Source: Trujillonella endophytica (GTDB taxonomy: Bacteria; Actinomycetota; Actinomycetes; Mycobacteriales; Geodermatophilaceae). Taken from it: 64,000 bases of DNA. Positions within the stretch are counted from its first letter, which is position 1. Each line of letters begins with the position of its first letter. The position numbers and the translations under genes were made by a program. This document shows positions 1 to 8,545 of the stretch, one piece after another. The stretch lies in the NCBI RefSeq assembly GCF_019799905.1, contig NZ_JABGCI010000013.1:54927-118926 (forward strand), in the 5' to 3' direction. Below the pieces are notes generated by a model. It saw nothing but the letters and a program-made list of their open reading frames with translations. It did no database searches and had not been told where the DNA came from.

Positions 1-449
1 GCTTCACCACGGTGGAGGAGGCGGTGCTCGCCGTCGTCAAGCGCAGCGGGGTGAGCGAGCCGTTCAACCGCAGCAAGGTCGTCGCCGGGGTGCGCCGGGC
101 CTGCCAGGGCCGGCCGGTCGACGAGGACCAGCTGCAGAAGCTCGCCCAGCAGGTGGAGGACGCGATCCGGGCGACCGGCGCGGCCGAGGTGCCCGCCCAC
201 GAGGTGGGGCTGGCGATCCTGCGACCACTGCGGGAGCTCGACGAGGTCGCCTACCTGCGCTTCGCCAGCGTCTACCGGGCCTTCACCTCGCTCGAGGACT
301 TCGAGAAGGAGATCAGCGAGCTCCGGGCCCGGCACCTGACCGCCGGGACCCTGCCGCTGCCCGGCATGCAGCCGGAGCAGCCCGTCGGCCGCCGGCGGGG
401 TGGGAGCCGCAGCCAGAACACGTCCGACGGCACGGCCGCCGTCCCCTGA
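1..449 (+). CDS. nrdR: Transcriptional repressor NrdR, 5'-truncated by the window edge
   Basis: NrdR represses ribonucleotide reductase genes in response to ATP/dATP bound at an ATP-cone domain. The reading frame is open from base 3 and enters with F-T-T-V-E-E-A, the point where NrdR passes from its N-terminal zinc ribbon into the ATP-cone, so the ribbon and true start lie upstream of the window. The visible part has the ATP-cone signature (VKRSGVSEPFNRSKV, then GVRRACQGRPV) and the family's final helix (YLRFASVYRAFTSLEDFEKEI). A charged, G/R/S-rich tail of about 35 residues follows and is not conserved in the family as I know it. The gene stops 90 bp before nrdJ on the same strand, the usual actinobacterial nrdR-nrdJ order, so cotranscription is likely. 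The GTG at 12 is internal to the domain, not the start. Confidence 0.95.
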   Translation, partial: FTTVEEAVLAVVKRSGVSEPFNRSKVVAGVRRACQGRPVDEDQLQKLAQQVEDAIRATGAAEVPAHEVGLAILRPLRELDEVAYLRFASVYRAFTSLEDFEKEISELRARHLTAGTLPLPGMQPEQPVGRRRGGSRSQNTSDGTAAVP

Positions 450-539
450 GAACTGTCAGTACCACCCGCTAGAACAGAGTGCGGCTCCCTTCCCAAGCCG
501 CCGCCTCACCAGCACAGCCACAACCAGAGGGAGAGCTCA

Positions 540-3410
540 GTGACCGAGACCGAGGACCGCCTGTCGGGCCGCACGCGTCGCGCTGCCAAGGCGCCGGCGC
601 GGGGGAAGGGGCTGAAGGTCAAGCGGGTCTTCACGACCCCCGGGGTGCACCCGTACGACGAGGTGACCTGGGAGCGTCGTGACGTCGTCATGACCAACTG
701 GCGGGACGGCTCGATCAACTTCGAGCAGCGCGGCGTGGAGTTCCCCGCCGAGTGGAGCATCAACGCCACCAACATCGTCACCACGAAGTACTTCCGCGGC
801 GCCGTCGGCACCCCGCAGCGCGAGACCAGCCTCCGCCAGCTCATCGACCGGGTGGTGCTCACCTACGGCGCCGCCGGTCGCGAGCACGGCTACTTCGCCA
901 CCGAGGGCGACGCCGAGGTCTTCGAGCACGAGCTGGCCTGGATGCTGCTGCACCAGTACTTCAGCTTCAACAGCCCCGTCTGGTTCAACGTCGGCACGAG
1001 CGCGCCGCAGCAGGTCAGCGCCTGCTTCATCCTCGCCGTCGACGACGAGATGGACTCGATCCTCAACTGGTACCGCGAGGAGGGGCTGATCTTCAAGGGC
1101 GGCTCCGGCGCCGGCCTGAACCTCTCCCGCATCCGCTCCTCCAAGGAGCTGCTGTCCTCCGGCGGCACCGCCTCGGGCCCCGTCAGCTTCATGCGCGGGG
1201 CCGACGCCTCGGCCGGCACCATCAAGTCCGGTGGCGCCACCCGCCGCGCCGCGAAGATGGTCGTCCTCGACATCGACCACCCCGACATCGAGGAGTTCAT
1301 CGAGACCAAGGCGCGCGAGGAGGACAAGATCCGCGCGCTGCGCGACGCCGGGTACGACATGGACCTCGGTGGCCGGGACATCACCAGCGTCCAGTACCAG
1401 AACGCCAACAACTCGGTCCGCGTCTCCGACGAGTTCATGCGTGCGGTCGAGGAGGGCACCGACTTCGGGCTGCGGGCCCGCATGGACGGGTCGGTCCTCG
1501 AGACCGTCGACGCCAAGGCGCTGTTCCGCAAGGTCACCCAGGCGGCCTGGGAGTGCGCCGACCCGGGCATCCAGTACGACGACACGATCAACGACTGGCA
1601 CACCAACCCCGAGACGGGCCGGATCAACGCGTCCAACCCGTGCTCGGAGTACATGAGCCTCGACAACAGCTCGTGCAACCTGGCGTCGCTGAACCTCATG
1701 AAGTTCCTGAAGGACGACGGCACCTTCGACTCCCGGAACTTCGTCAAGGCCGTCGAGCTGATCATCACGGCGATGGACATCTCGATCTGCTTCGCCGACT
1801 TCCCGACCGAGCCGATCGGCGAGACCACCCGCGCCTACCGGCAGCTGGGCATCGGCTACGCCAACCTCGGTGCGCTGCTCATGGCCACCGGACACGCGTA
1901 CGACTCCCGCGGCGGGCAGACGCTGGCCGCGGCGATCACCTCGCTGATGACCGGCACCGCCTACCGCCGCTCGGCCGAGCTGGCCGGCATCGTCGGCGCC
2001 TACGACGGCTTCGCCCGCAACGCCGACGCCCACGCCCGGGTGATGCGCAAGCACGCCGCGGCCAACGACGCCATCCGCCCGGTCGGTGCCGACGACGCCG
2101 ACGTGCTCAAGGTCGCGACCGCCCAGTGGCAGGAGTGCCTGGAGATCGGCGCGGACAACGGCTGGCGCAACGCGCAGGCCTCCGTCCTGGCCCCCACCGG
2201 GACCATCGGCTTCATGATGGACTGCGACACGACCGGCATCGAGCCGGACTTCTCGCTGGTCAAGTTCAAGAAGCTGGTCGGCGGCGGCTCCATGCAGATC
2301 GTCAACCAGACCGTGCCGCGGGCGCTGCGCAGCCTGGGCTACCAGGACGAGCAGGTCGAGGCGATCGTCGAGTTCATCGCCGAGCACGGCCACGTCGTCA
2401 ACGCCCCGAGCCTGCGCCCGGAGCACTACGAGGTCTTCGACTGCGCGATGGGCGAGCGGGCCATCTCCCCGATGGGCCACGTCCGGATGATGGCCGCGGT
2501 GCAGCCGTTCATCTCCGGCGCCATCAGCAAGACGGTCAACATGCCGGAGACGGCGACCGTCGAGGACGTCGAGAACATCTACTTCCAGGGCTGGAAGCTC
2601 GGCCTCAAGGCGCTGGCGATCTACCGCGACAACTGCAAGGTCGGCCAGCCGCTGTCCGGCGGCAAGGGCAAGAACGACGGCACCAAGGACGAGGCGGCGC
2701 CGGTCGAGGCCGCTCCGGTCGCCGGCGCGATGTCGCACCCCGTGCGCAAGCGGCTGCCCAAGAAGCGCACCAGCATGACGACGTCGTTCAGCGTGGCCGG
2801 CGCCGAGGGCTACATGACCGCCGGCATGTACGAGGACGGCAGCCTCGGCGAGGTCTTCCTCAAGCTGGGCAAGCAGGGCTCGACCCTGGCCGGTGTCATG
2901 GACGCCTTCTCGATCGGCATCTCGATCGCGCTGCAGCACGGTGTGCCGCTGGAGACCTACATCCAGAAGTTCACCAACATGCGCTTCGAGCCGGCCGGCA
3001 TGACCGACGACCCGGACATCCGGATCGCCCAGTCGGTGATGGACTACATCTTCCGGCGCCTGGCCCTGGACCACCTGTCGGTGGACAAGCGCGCGAACCT
3101 CGGCATCTTCAGCGCCGAGGAGCGGGCTGCCCAGGTGTCGGGCTACGACACCCCCGCCTCGACCGCCGCGGTGGTCGAGGAGGAGGAGGTCGACGTCGAG
3201 GCCCTGCGCGGCTCGGTGCCCACCGAGGCGCCCGCCAAGCCGGAGGCCAAGAAGGACATCAAGGAGGCCCACAGCTCCGCCGAGCTGCTGGAGCTGGTGA
3301 CCGGGACCGCCACCGACGCGCCGCTGTGCATGACCTGCGGCACGAAGATGCGCCCGGCCGGCAGCTGCTACGTCTGCGAGGGCTGCGGCTCCACCAGCGG
3401 CTGCAGCTGA
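540..3410 (+). CDS. nrdJ: Adenosylcobalamin-dependent ribonucleotide reductase, class II
   Basis: NrdJ reduces ribonucleoside di- or triphosphates to deoxyribonucleotides using a cobalamin-generated thiyl radical, without oxygen. The 956-residue protein has normal family length. Visible landmarks are the glycine-rich substrate loop GGSGAGLNLSRIRSS (about residues 188-202), the active-site block NPCSEY at about 366-371 with the catalytic-pocket Cys, the APTGTIGFMMDCDTTG loop near residue 550, and a C-terminal Cys-rich zinc-ribbon-like tail (CMTCGTKMRPAGSCYVCEGC) carrying the redox cysteines that re-reduce the active site. A GTG start is preceded by AGGGAG at a good distance. It sits directly downstream of nrdR. 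I saw no cobalamin riboswitch in the 90-bp leader and no clear NrdR box. A 19-bp perfect hairpin follows the stop. Confidence 0.98.
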   Translation: MTETEDRLSGRTRRAAKAPARGKGLKVKRVFTTPGVHPYDEVTWERRDVVMTNWRDGSINFEQRGVEFPAEWSINATNIVTTKYFRGAVGTPQRETSLRQLIDRVVLTYGAAGREHGYFATEGDAEVFEHELAWMLLHQYFSFNSPVWFNVGTSAPQQVSACFILAVDDEMDSILNWYREEGLIFKGGSGAGLNLSRIRSSKELLSSGGTASGPVSFMRGADASAGTIKSGGATRRAAKMVVLDIDHPDIEEFIETKAREEDKIRALRDAGYDMDLGGRDITSVQYQNANNSVRVSDEFMRAVEEGTDFGLRARMDGSVLETVDAKALFRKVTQAAWECADPGIQYDDTINDWHTNPETGRINASNPCSEYMSLDNSSCNLASLNLMKFLKDDGTFDSRNFVKAVELIITAMDISICFADFPTEPIGETTRAYRQLGIGYANLGALLMATGHAYDSRGGQTLAAAITSLMTGTAYRRSAELAGIVGAYDGFARNADAHARVMRKHAAANDAIRPVGADDADVLKVATAQWQECLEIGADNGWRNAQASVLAPTGTIGFMMDCDTTGIEPDFSLVKFKKLVGGGSMQIVNQTVPRALRSLGYQDEQVEAIVEFIAEHGHVVNAPSLRPEHYEVFDCAMGERAISPMGHVRMMAAVQPFISGAISKTVNMPETATVEDVENIYFQGWKLGLKALAIYRDNCKVGQPLSGGKGKNDGTKDEAAPVEAAPVAGAMSHPVRKRLPKKRTSMTTSFSVAGAEGYMTAGMYEDGSLGEVFLKLGKQGSTLAGVMDAFSIGISIALQHGVPLETYIQKFTNMRFEPAGMTDDPDIRIAQSVMDYIFRRLALDHLSVDKRANLGIFSAEERAAQVSGYDTPASTAAVVEEEEVDVEALRGSVPTEAPAKPEAKKDIKEAHSSAELLELVTGTATDAPLCMTCGTKMRPAGSCYVCEGCGSTSGCS

Positions 3411-3427
3411 TCGGTAGGTGAGGCCGT

Positions 3428-3468
3428 CGACGGTGGCGGAGCGGAGATCCTCCGCTCCGCCACCGTCG
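3428..3468. terminator. Bidirectional hairpin terminator between nrdJ and the vanY-like gene
   Basis: A perfect 19-bp inverted repeat (arms 3428-3446 and 3450-3468, loop ATC) lies between the convergent stops of nrdJ and the D,D-peptidase gene. There is no long U-tract on either side, as is common for high-GC actinobacterial terminators. Confidence 0.88.
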
Positions 3469-3477
3469 TCGTTCCGG

Positions 3478-4110
3478 TCACCGCTGCATCCGCGGATCGT
3501 GCGTGGGGTCGGCGTACATGGGTGGGCACCCCCGCTCGACCGCCTCGGGGCGCAGTTCGTGGTGCCACGGCTCGTTGGCGTAGATCTGGCACAGCCCGTA
3601 CTCGTCGCCGTGCACCGACAGCCACGCGGTGGCCGCGAAGGGCCCGATGTCGACGGCGTCCCCGGAGACGTGGGCGGACCTCTCGCGGGTGGCGACCCAC
3701 CGGGCGGCCGCCTCGACGGAGCCGTACTCGGCCACCGCCTCGCGGAGGAGCTGGTCCTGGTACTCCGCGGACCGCCAGCCGCTGGTGACGGAGAACTCGA
3801 CGCCGTCGTCGGCGGCTTCCCTCGCCGCTGCGCGCAGGGCCCGGAGCAGCTCGGGATCGAGCCGGGCCACGCCGGGATACGCGTCGTCGAAGACGGTCAC
3901 GCCGGCCGGGAGCACGCCGTCGTCCACGGTGACCTGACCGTCGGCCCCGGCCGCCGCCCCTCCGGGACCGTCGAGGAACGCGCCGACCGACGACGTCGCC
4001 GACGGGGAGAGCAGGGTCCCGGCGACCGCCGCGGTGAGACAGGCGAGGCCGACGGCGGTGCGCCTGGCCGTCCTGCGGGGCCTCGATCGTGCTGCTGTCG
4101 TTCGCCTCAT
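3478..4110 (-). CDS. Secreted M15-family D-alanyl-D-alanine carboxypeptidase (VanY-like)
   Basis: M15 zinc peptidases cleave the terminal D-Ala of peptidoglycan stem peptides outside the membrane. The 210-residue protein has an Arg-rich n-region and a hydrophobic segment (about 19-35), a signal peptide or anchor. The catalytic domain shows SAHVSGDAVDIG at about 145-156 (zinc ligands His147 and Asp154) and EPWHHEL at about 180-186 (catalytic Glu and final His ligand), both diagnostic of VanY/DdcY. It is transcribed divergently from an OmpR-type response regulator and its kinase, 86 bp away, which recalls vanRS-controlled vanY genes. No vanH, vanA or vanX homologues are nearby, so this is more likely cell-wall remodelling than a resistance cluster. 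Substrate preference (D,D- or L,D-) cannot be read from sequence alone. Confidence 0.9.
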   Translation of the reverse strand: MRRTTAARSRPRRTARRTAVGLACLTAAVAGTLLSPSATSSVGAFLDGPGGAAAGADGQVTVDDGVLPAGVTVFDDAYPGVARLDPELLRALRAAAREAADDGVEFSVTSGWRSAEYQDQLLREAVAEYGSVEAAARWVATRERSAHVSGDAVDIGPFAATAWLSVHGDEYGLCQIYANEPWHHELRPEAVERGCPPMYADPTHDPRMQR

Positions 4111-4184
4111 GGCGTCAGTGCAGGCGGCGCGCCGTTGCCGGCACGTATGGCGTTGTCGTTACGCCCGCGATAGGTCCGGGCTCG

Positions 4185-4196
4185 TAGCCTCGCGGC
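4185..4196 (+). promoter_or_regulatory. Leaderless-type -10 element for the response-regulator gene
   Basis: TAGCCT at 4185-4190 ends six bases before the GTG start at 4197, the spacing expected when transcription begins at the start codon itself. No Shine-Dalgarno sequence is present. A -35 hexamer is not obvious. Confidence 0.5.
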
Positions 4197-4892
4197 GTGC
4201 GCGTGCTGGTCGTCGAGGACGAGCCCTACATGGCAGAGGCCATCCGCGACGGGCTGCGCCTGGAGGCGATCGCAGCCGACCTCGCGGGGGACGGCGACAC
4301 CGCCCTGGAGATGCTGAGCGTCAACACCTACGACATCGCCGTCCTCGACCGCGACGTCCCCGGGACCTCCGGCGACGCCATCGCCCAGCGGATCGTCGCC
4401 TCGGGCAGCGGCATGCCGATCCTGATGCTCACCGCTGCCGACCGGCTCGACGACAAGGCCTCCGGGTTCGAGCTCGGCGCCGACGACTACCTCACGAAGC
4501 CGTTCGACCTGCGGGAGCTGGTGCTCAGGCTCCGGGCCCTCGACCGCCGCCGCGCGCACAACCGGCCGCCCGTGCGGCAGATCGCGGGCCTGCGGCTGGA
4601 CCCGTTCCGCCGCGAGGTCCACCGGGACGGCCGGTACGTCGCACTGACCAGGAAGCAGTTCGCCGTGCTCGACGTCCTCGTCGCCGCCGAGGGCGGGGTG
4701 GTCAGCGCCGAGGAACTCCTCGAACGGGCATGGGACGAGAACGCCGACCCGTTCACCAACGCCGTGCGCATCACCGTCTCGGCACTGCGCAAGCGGCTCG
4801 GCGACCCCTGGGTCATCGCCACCGTGGCCGGCGTCGGCTACCGCATCGACACGGCCGCAGGCGCCCGGGGCGAGGCGGGCGAGGGTGGATAG
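4197..4892 (+). CDS. OmpR/PhoB-family response regulator
   Basis: A 231-residue two-component DNA-binding regulator. The receiver domain (about 1-115) has the acidic pair E7/D8, phosphoacceptor Asp51 (VLDRDVPG), Thr79 and Lys101 (LTKPFD). A winged-helix trans_reg_C domain occupies about 130-222 and ends in the typical VAGVGYRI strand-wing. The kinase gene follows with an 8-bp overlap, so the two are translationally coupled. The gene starts with GTG and looks leaderless. The divergent vanY-like peptidase 86 bp upstream is a plausible target. The mature receiver and output domains are complete, so a functional regulator is expected. Confidence 0.95.
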   Translation: MRVLVVEDEPYMAEAIRDGLRLEAIAADLAGDGDTALEMLSVNTYDIAVLDRDVPGTSGDAIAQRIVASGSGMPILMLTAADRLDDKASGFELGADDYLTKPFDLRELVLRLRALDRRRAHNRPPVRQIAGLRLDPFRREVHRDGRYVALTRKQFAVLDVLVAAEGGVVSAEELLERAWDENADPFTNAVRITVSALRKRLGDPWVIATVAGVGYRIDTAAGARGEAGEGG

Positions 4893-6057
4893 GGCGCCCG
4901 GTCCGAGCGTCCGCCTCAGGCTCACCCTCAGCTACGCCGGGTTCCTCCTGCTCGCCGGTGCCCTGCTGCTCGCGGCCGTGTGGGTGTTCCTGCTGCGCTA
5001 CGTCCCCGAGGTGACCACCACCGCGGGCGTCTCCCAGCCCGGCACCGGCGGCCGCCCGCCGAGCCCCGGGTTGTTCATCCCGAACCGGTCCGACCTCCTG
5101 GACGCCTTCGTCCCGAAGGCGACCGCAGCGATGGCGTTCCTGCTGGTGTTCGGCCTCCTCGGCGGATGGCTCCTCGCCGGCCGCATGCTCGCCCCCGTGA
5201 GCCGCATCGCCGACGCCACCCGCATGGCCGCGAGCGGATCCCTGGCCCACCGGATCCGGCTGGAAGGCCGCAGGGACGAGTTCCGCGAGCTCGCCGACGC
5301 CTTCGACACCATGCTCGCCCGGCTCGAGGCCCACGTCGCCGAGCAGCGGAGGTTCGCCGCCAACGCCTCCCACGAGCTGCGCACCCCGCTGGCGATCACG
5401 CAGACCCTCCTCGACGTCGCCCGCGACGACCCGGACCGCGACGTCGGTGAGCTCGTCGAACGCCTCCACCACGTCAACGCCCGGGCGATCGACCTCACCG
5501 AGGCCCTGCTCGTGCTCAGCCGCGCCGACCAGCAGTCGTTCACCCGGGAGCCCGTCGACCTGTCCCTCGTCGCGGAGGAGGCCACGGAGACGCTGCTCCC
5601 GCTCGCGGAGGCACGCGGCCTCACCGTCGAGACCTCCGGCGACGTCAGCCCCACCAGCGGCTCGCCCGCGCTGCTGCTGCAGATGACCACGAACCTCCTG
5701 CACAACGCCGTCGTCCACAACGTCCCCGGGGGAACCGTCCGGGTGACCACGGCCGGCCACCCCGGGTCCGTCGCGCTCACCGTCGAGAACACCGGCGCCG
5801 AGCTCACGCCGGCGCTGGTCTCGACACTGACCGAACCGTTCCAGCGCGGCAGCGAGCGCATCCGCGGGGACCACGCAGGCGTCGGCCTCGGTCTGGCGAT
5901 CGTGCAGAGCATCACGCGGGCCCATGACGGGACACTCACCACCACCCCGCGCCCCGGCGGCGGGCTCTGCGTCACGGTGCGCCTGCCGGCCGCCCTCGGT
6001 GCGCCGGAGGTGCCTCCGCCGTCGTCGGCCGGCTCGGCGGGCACGATGCGGACATGA
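4885..6057 (+). CDS. Membrane sensor histidine kinase (HAMP-HisKA-HATPase)
   Basis: A 390-residue partner kinase of the preceding response regulator. Two membrane helices (about 15-38 and 80-100) bracket a short extracytoplasmic loop of about 40 residues rich in Pro and Gly, too small for a classical ligand domain. A HAMP segment follows (about 100-152), then the H-box ASHELRTPL with His163, an N-box at TTNLLHNAVVHN (about 268-279) and a G-box GVGLGLAIV (about 332-340). All catalytic motifs are intact. The GTG start lies inside the end of the regulator gene. A sensor with so short a periplasmic loop may sense through the membrane or through an accessory protein; this is inference. Confidence 0.94.
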   Translation: MDRAPGPSVRLRLTLSYAGFLLLAGALLLAAVWVFLLRYVPEVTTTAGVSQPGTGGRPPSPGLFIPNRSDLLDAFVPKATAAMAFLLVFGLLGGWLLAGRMLAPVSRIADATRMAASGSLAHRIRLEGRRDEFRELADAFDTMLARLEAHVAEQRRFAANASHELRTPLAITQTLLDVARDDPDRDVGELVERLHHVNARAIDLTEALLVLSRADQQSFTREPVDLSLVAEEATETLLPLAEARGLTVETSGDVSPTSGSPALLLQMTTNLLHNAVVHNVPGGTVRVTTAGHPGSVALTVENTGAELTPALVSTLTEPFQRGSERIRGDHAGVGLGLAIVQSITRAHDGTLTTTPRPGGGLCVTVRLPAALGAPEVPPPSSAGSAGTMRT

Positions 6058-6091
6058 CCGCCGAGGCCGCACGTCCAGGGAGGACCGGCCG

Positions 6092-6475
6092 GTGAGCACC
6101 CCGGGGGAGACCCGGCCGGAGGACGCGGGGGACCTGATCCGGAGGCTCCACGAGCGCTACCAGGCCCGGGACTGGTCCGCCGCCGAGGCGCTGCTCCACC
6201 CGGACGTGCAGCTGCGGATGCCGGCCACCGCCGAGGTGTTCACCGGGAGGGACCGCGTCCTCGCCCTCCAGGTGGACTACCCCGAGCCGTGGGGGGAGCT
6301 GCGCGTGCTGCGGGTCGTGGACGGCGGTCCCTGCGTCGCGGCCGTCGAGGTCGAGGTCGCCGCGCCGGACCAGGTGTTCCGCTGCGCGGGCTTCTGGGAG
6401 ACCCGCGAGGGACTCCTGTACCGCGGCACCGAGTACTGGGTGACCGTCGGGGGCGACGAGCCCGGCCCGCGGTGA
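6092..6475 (+). CDS. NTF2/SnoaL-like domain protein
   Basis: A 127-residue protein with the cone-shaped NTF2-like fold signature: an N-terminal helix (LIRRLHERYQARDWSAAEALLHPDVQLRMP), then strands ending in a Trp/Tyr-rich segment (FWETREGLLYRGTEYWVT). Members act as small isomerases, cyclases or ligand-binding proteins, and no specific substrate can be assigned. The GTG at 6092 was chosen over longer in-frame starts because AGGGAGG lies just upstream and the longer form would run into the histidine kinase. It lies 34 bp after the kinase gene and may be cotranscribed with it. Confidence 0.72.
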   Translation: MSTPGETRPEDAGDLIRRLHERYQARDWSAAEALLHPDVQLRMPATAEVFTGRDRVLALQVDYPEPWGELRVLRVVDGGPCVAAVEVEVAAPDQVFRCAGFWETREGLLYRGTEYWVTVGGDEPGPR

Positions 6476-6501
6476 CCGGCCCGGCGGGGTCCCGCCGTCG
6501 T

Positions 6502-6528
6502 TTGACGCGCTCCCGCAGCGGCTAGGGG
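6502..6528 (+). promoter_or_regulatory. Possible promoter upstream of the histidine phosphatase gene
   Basis: TTGACG (6502-6507) and TAGGGG (6523-6528) resemble -35 and -10 hexamers with a short 15-bp spacer. They lie about 55 bp before the ATG of the next gene. Confidence 0.35.
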
Positions 6529-6583
6529 CCCACGGCGCCGCACGGTCGTCGGCGCGTACGGCGACGGACGAACGAGGAGCTGC

Positions 6584-7342
6584 ATGCCTGCGAACCCGGG
6601 CCCGAGCACGCTGTGGCTGGTCCGGCACGGGGAGAGCCAGGGCAACGTCGCCGACGCCGCCGCCGGGCAGACCGGCGCGGCGCGGCTGGAGCTCGACGTC
6701 CGGGACCCCGACGTCCCGCTGTCGGACACCGGCCGCGGCCAGGCCGAGGCGGTGGGCACCTGGCTGCGCGGGCTGCCCGCCGACCAGCGGCCCACCGTGC
6801 TGCTGAGCTCGCCGTTCACCCGGGCGGCCGACACGCTGCGGACCGCGGTGTCCGCGGCGGGGCTCGACCTGCCGGTGCGCTACGACGAGCGGCTCCGGGA
6901 GCGGGACTTCGGCGCCTTCGACGGGATGACCGGCGCCGGCATCCGCGCCGAGTACCCGGACGAGGCCCGGCGGCGCGACCTGCTCGGCAAGTTCTACTAC
7001 CGGCCGCCGGGCGGCGAGAGCTGGGCCGACGTCGCGCTCCGGATCCGCAGCGTGCTGCTCGCCGCGGAGCTGCACTGGCCCGGCGAGCGGCTGCTGATCA
7101 CGTCGCACCAGGCCGTGATCATGGTCTTCCGCTACGTCCTCGAGGAGCTCAGCGAGAAGGAGCTCCTGGATCTCGACAAGCGCGACCCGATCGCCAACTG
7201 CTCGGTGACCCGGTACGAGGCCGGCCCGGACGGCGCCCTGCGGCTCGCCGAGGCCAACGCCGTCGACCACCTCACCCGCGCCGAGGAACCCGTGACCGAG
7301 GAGGAGCCCGTGACCGGGGAACCCGGTGTCAGCCGTGCCTGA
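6584..7342 (+). CDS. Histidine phosphatase family protein (phosphoglycerate mutase-like)
   Basis: A 252-residue member of the RHG phosphatase superfamily. The N-terminal LVRHGESQGN motif supplies the phosphorylated His15. The second Arg comes from LSSPFTRAADTLR, the acid from RLRERDFGAFDG, and the second His from LITSHQAVIM. The extra length after residue 225 is an acidic, Glu/Pro/Val-rich tail. The ATG is preceded by GAGGAG. The gene overlaps the next one (NAD(P)H-hydrate dehydratase) by 17 bp, so the two form an operon. Substrate is unknown, since the family covers sugar phosphates, nucleotides and phosphoproteins; the pairing with a nucleotide-repair enzyme makes a small phosphorylated metabolite plausible. 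Confidence 0.9.
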   Translation: MPANPGPSTLWLVRHGESQGNVADAAAGQTGAARLELDVRDPDVPLSDTGRGQAEAVGTWLRGLPADQRPTVLLSSPFTRAADTLRTAVSAAGLDLPVRYDERLRERDFGAFDGMTGAGIRAEYPDEARRRDLLGKFYYRPPGGESWADVALRIRSVLLAAELHWPGERLLITSHQAVIMVFRYVLEELSEKELLDLDKRDPIANCSVTRYEAGPDGALRLAEANAVDHLTRAEEPVTEEEPVTGEPGVSRA

Positions 7343-8219
7343 CCGCGACCACGAGCTGGTCACCCCGCAGCTGCTGCGCTCCTGGCGGCTGCCCTCGCCG
7401 ACCGGCGGCAAGGAGTCCCGCGGCCGGATCCTCATCGTCGGCGGCAGCGCCGAGGTCCCCGGCGCTGTCCTGCTCGCAGCCGAGGCGGCGATGCGCGCGG
7501 GGGCCGGCAAGCTCCAGGTGGCGACGGCGGCCAGCGTCGCCAGCATCCTGTCGGTCGCCCTGCCCGAGGCGCTCGTCCGCGGGCTGGAGGAGACGCCCGG
7601 CGGCGCCCTCGCCGCGGACGGCGTCGACCGCCTGGAGGGACTGGCCGAGGGCGCCTCCGCCGTCCTCATCGGGCCGGGCATGACCGACGTCGAGGAGGCC
7701 CAGCGCCTCACCGACCGGCTGCTGCCCACGCTGGAGTGCCCGGTGGTGCTCGACGCCCTCGGCATCGCCAGCGTGACCGCCGACCCCGGCTGCCTGGGGC
7801 GGCTGCAGGGGCGGGCCGTGCTCACCCCCAACCCCAGCGAGCTGGCCCTCACGCTGCACCGGGACGCCGACGAGGTCTCCGACGACCTGGCCGGGGCGGC
7901 GCTCGACCTGGCCAGGCAGACCGGGGTCACCGTCGCGGTGGGCGGCGTCGTCTCCTGGGTCGCCTCGCCCTCCGGTGCCCTCTGGCGCGACGAGAGCGGC
8001 GGCGCCGGGCTGGGGGTCTCCGGCTCCGGTGACGTCCGCGCCGGCGTGACCGCCGGGCTGCTGGCGCGGGGCGCCGAGCCGGACCAGGCGGCCGTCTGGG
8101 CCGCCCACCTGCACGGCCGGGCGGGGGAGCGCCTGGCCGCGGCCATCGGCGGCCTCGGCTTCCTCGCCCGCGAGCTGCCGGCCGAGATCCCGCGCGTGCA
8201 GGCCGAGATCGAGATCTGA
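7326..8219 (+). CDS. nnrD: ADP-dependent NAD(P)H-hydrate dehydratase
   Basis: This ribokinase-fold enzyme restores damaged NADHX/NADPHX to NAD(P)H with ADP as energy source. The 297-residue protein has the glycine-rich start (ILIVGGSAEVPGA), the AMRAGAGKLQVAT helix, GPGM and PVVLDALG loops, the LTPNPSELA motif and the anion hole/catalytic Asp in GSGDVRAG at about 233-240 (Asp236). Most relatives read GSGDVLAG, so Arg at the fifth position is a minor departure. The epimerase half (NnrE) is absent here, so this is the stand-alone form. A GTG at 7326 overlaps the preceding gene by 17 bp; an internal GTG at 7335 is an alternative start. Confidence 0.9.
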   Translation: MSAVPDRDHELVTPQLLRSWRLPSPTGGKESRGRILIVGGSAEVPGAVLLAAEAAMRAGAGKLQVATAASVASILSVALPEALVRGLEETPGGALAADGVDRLEGLAEGASAVLIGPGMTDVEEAQRLTDRLLPTLECPVVLDALGIASVTADPGCLGRLQGRAVLTPNPSELALTLHRDADEVSDDLAGAALDLARQTGVTVAVGGVVSWVASPSGALWRDESGGAGLGVSGSGDVRAGVTAGLLARGAEPDQAAVWAAHLHGRAGERLAAAIGGLGFLARELPAEIPRVQAEIEI

Positions 8220-8227
8220 CCCCCCGC

Positions 8228-8545
8228 CTACGCCGCCGCGAAGGGCCGCACGAAGGCCGAGATCATCGGGTGCAGCTCCGCGGTCAGCGTCCCCGAGGTG
8301 ACGGCCGGGTCGCCCTCCCGCACCCGCTCGGCGTCGGCCGGGTCGTCGACCTCGAGGACGCCGAGCCCCCACGCGCCGGTGGGCTCGGCGACCGGGCCGA
8401 ACACCACCGCGGTGCCGCGGGCGAGCAGGCCGTCCCAGTAGTCGCCGTGCGCCTGCATGACCGCGGCCTCCGCCGGGCTCATCGTGGAGGCGAAGTCCGG
8501 CCGCGGGGGCAGGAGCTTGTAGAGGAAGTACTGCTTGTCGCTCAT
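8228..8545 (-). CDS. YciI-family (DGPF) protein
   Basis: A 105-residue protein with the YCII ferredoxin-like fold: FLYKLLPPRP, a conserved His in MQAHGDYW, and the closing GPVAEPTGAWGLGVLEVDD strand pair followed by DP(A)V. Such proteins are suspected small-molecule enzymes and often accompany ECF sigma factors or stress operons. The ATG overlaps the stop of the upstream SRPBCC gene (ATGA at 8542-8545). It is the last gene of a four-gene VOC-ArsR-SRPBCC-YciI operon. Confidence 0.85.
   Translation of the reverse strand: MSDKQYFLYKLLPPRPDFASTMSPAEAAVMQAHGDYWDGLLARGTAVVFGPVAEPTGAWGLGVLEVDDPADAERVREGDPAVTSGTLTAELHPMISAFVRPFAAA

Noticed and set aside
450..539. Cobalamin riboswitch before nrdJ
   Set aside because: The 90-bp leader lacks a B12-box-like sequence and is too short for a full riboswitch.
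537..3272. 911-residue open frame opposite nrdJ, and 889-residue frame at 752-3421
   Set aside because: Both are shadows of nrdJ caused by high GC; their translations are low-complexity Arg/Gly/Val-rich with no family features.
3478..6057. Vancomycin-resistance cluster
   Set aside because: A VanY-like peptidase and a two-component pair are present, but vanH, vanA and vanX are absent.
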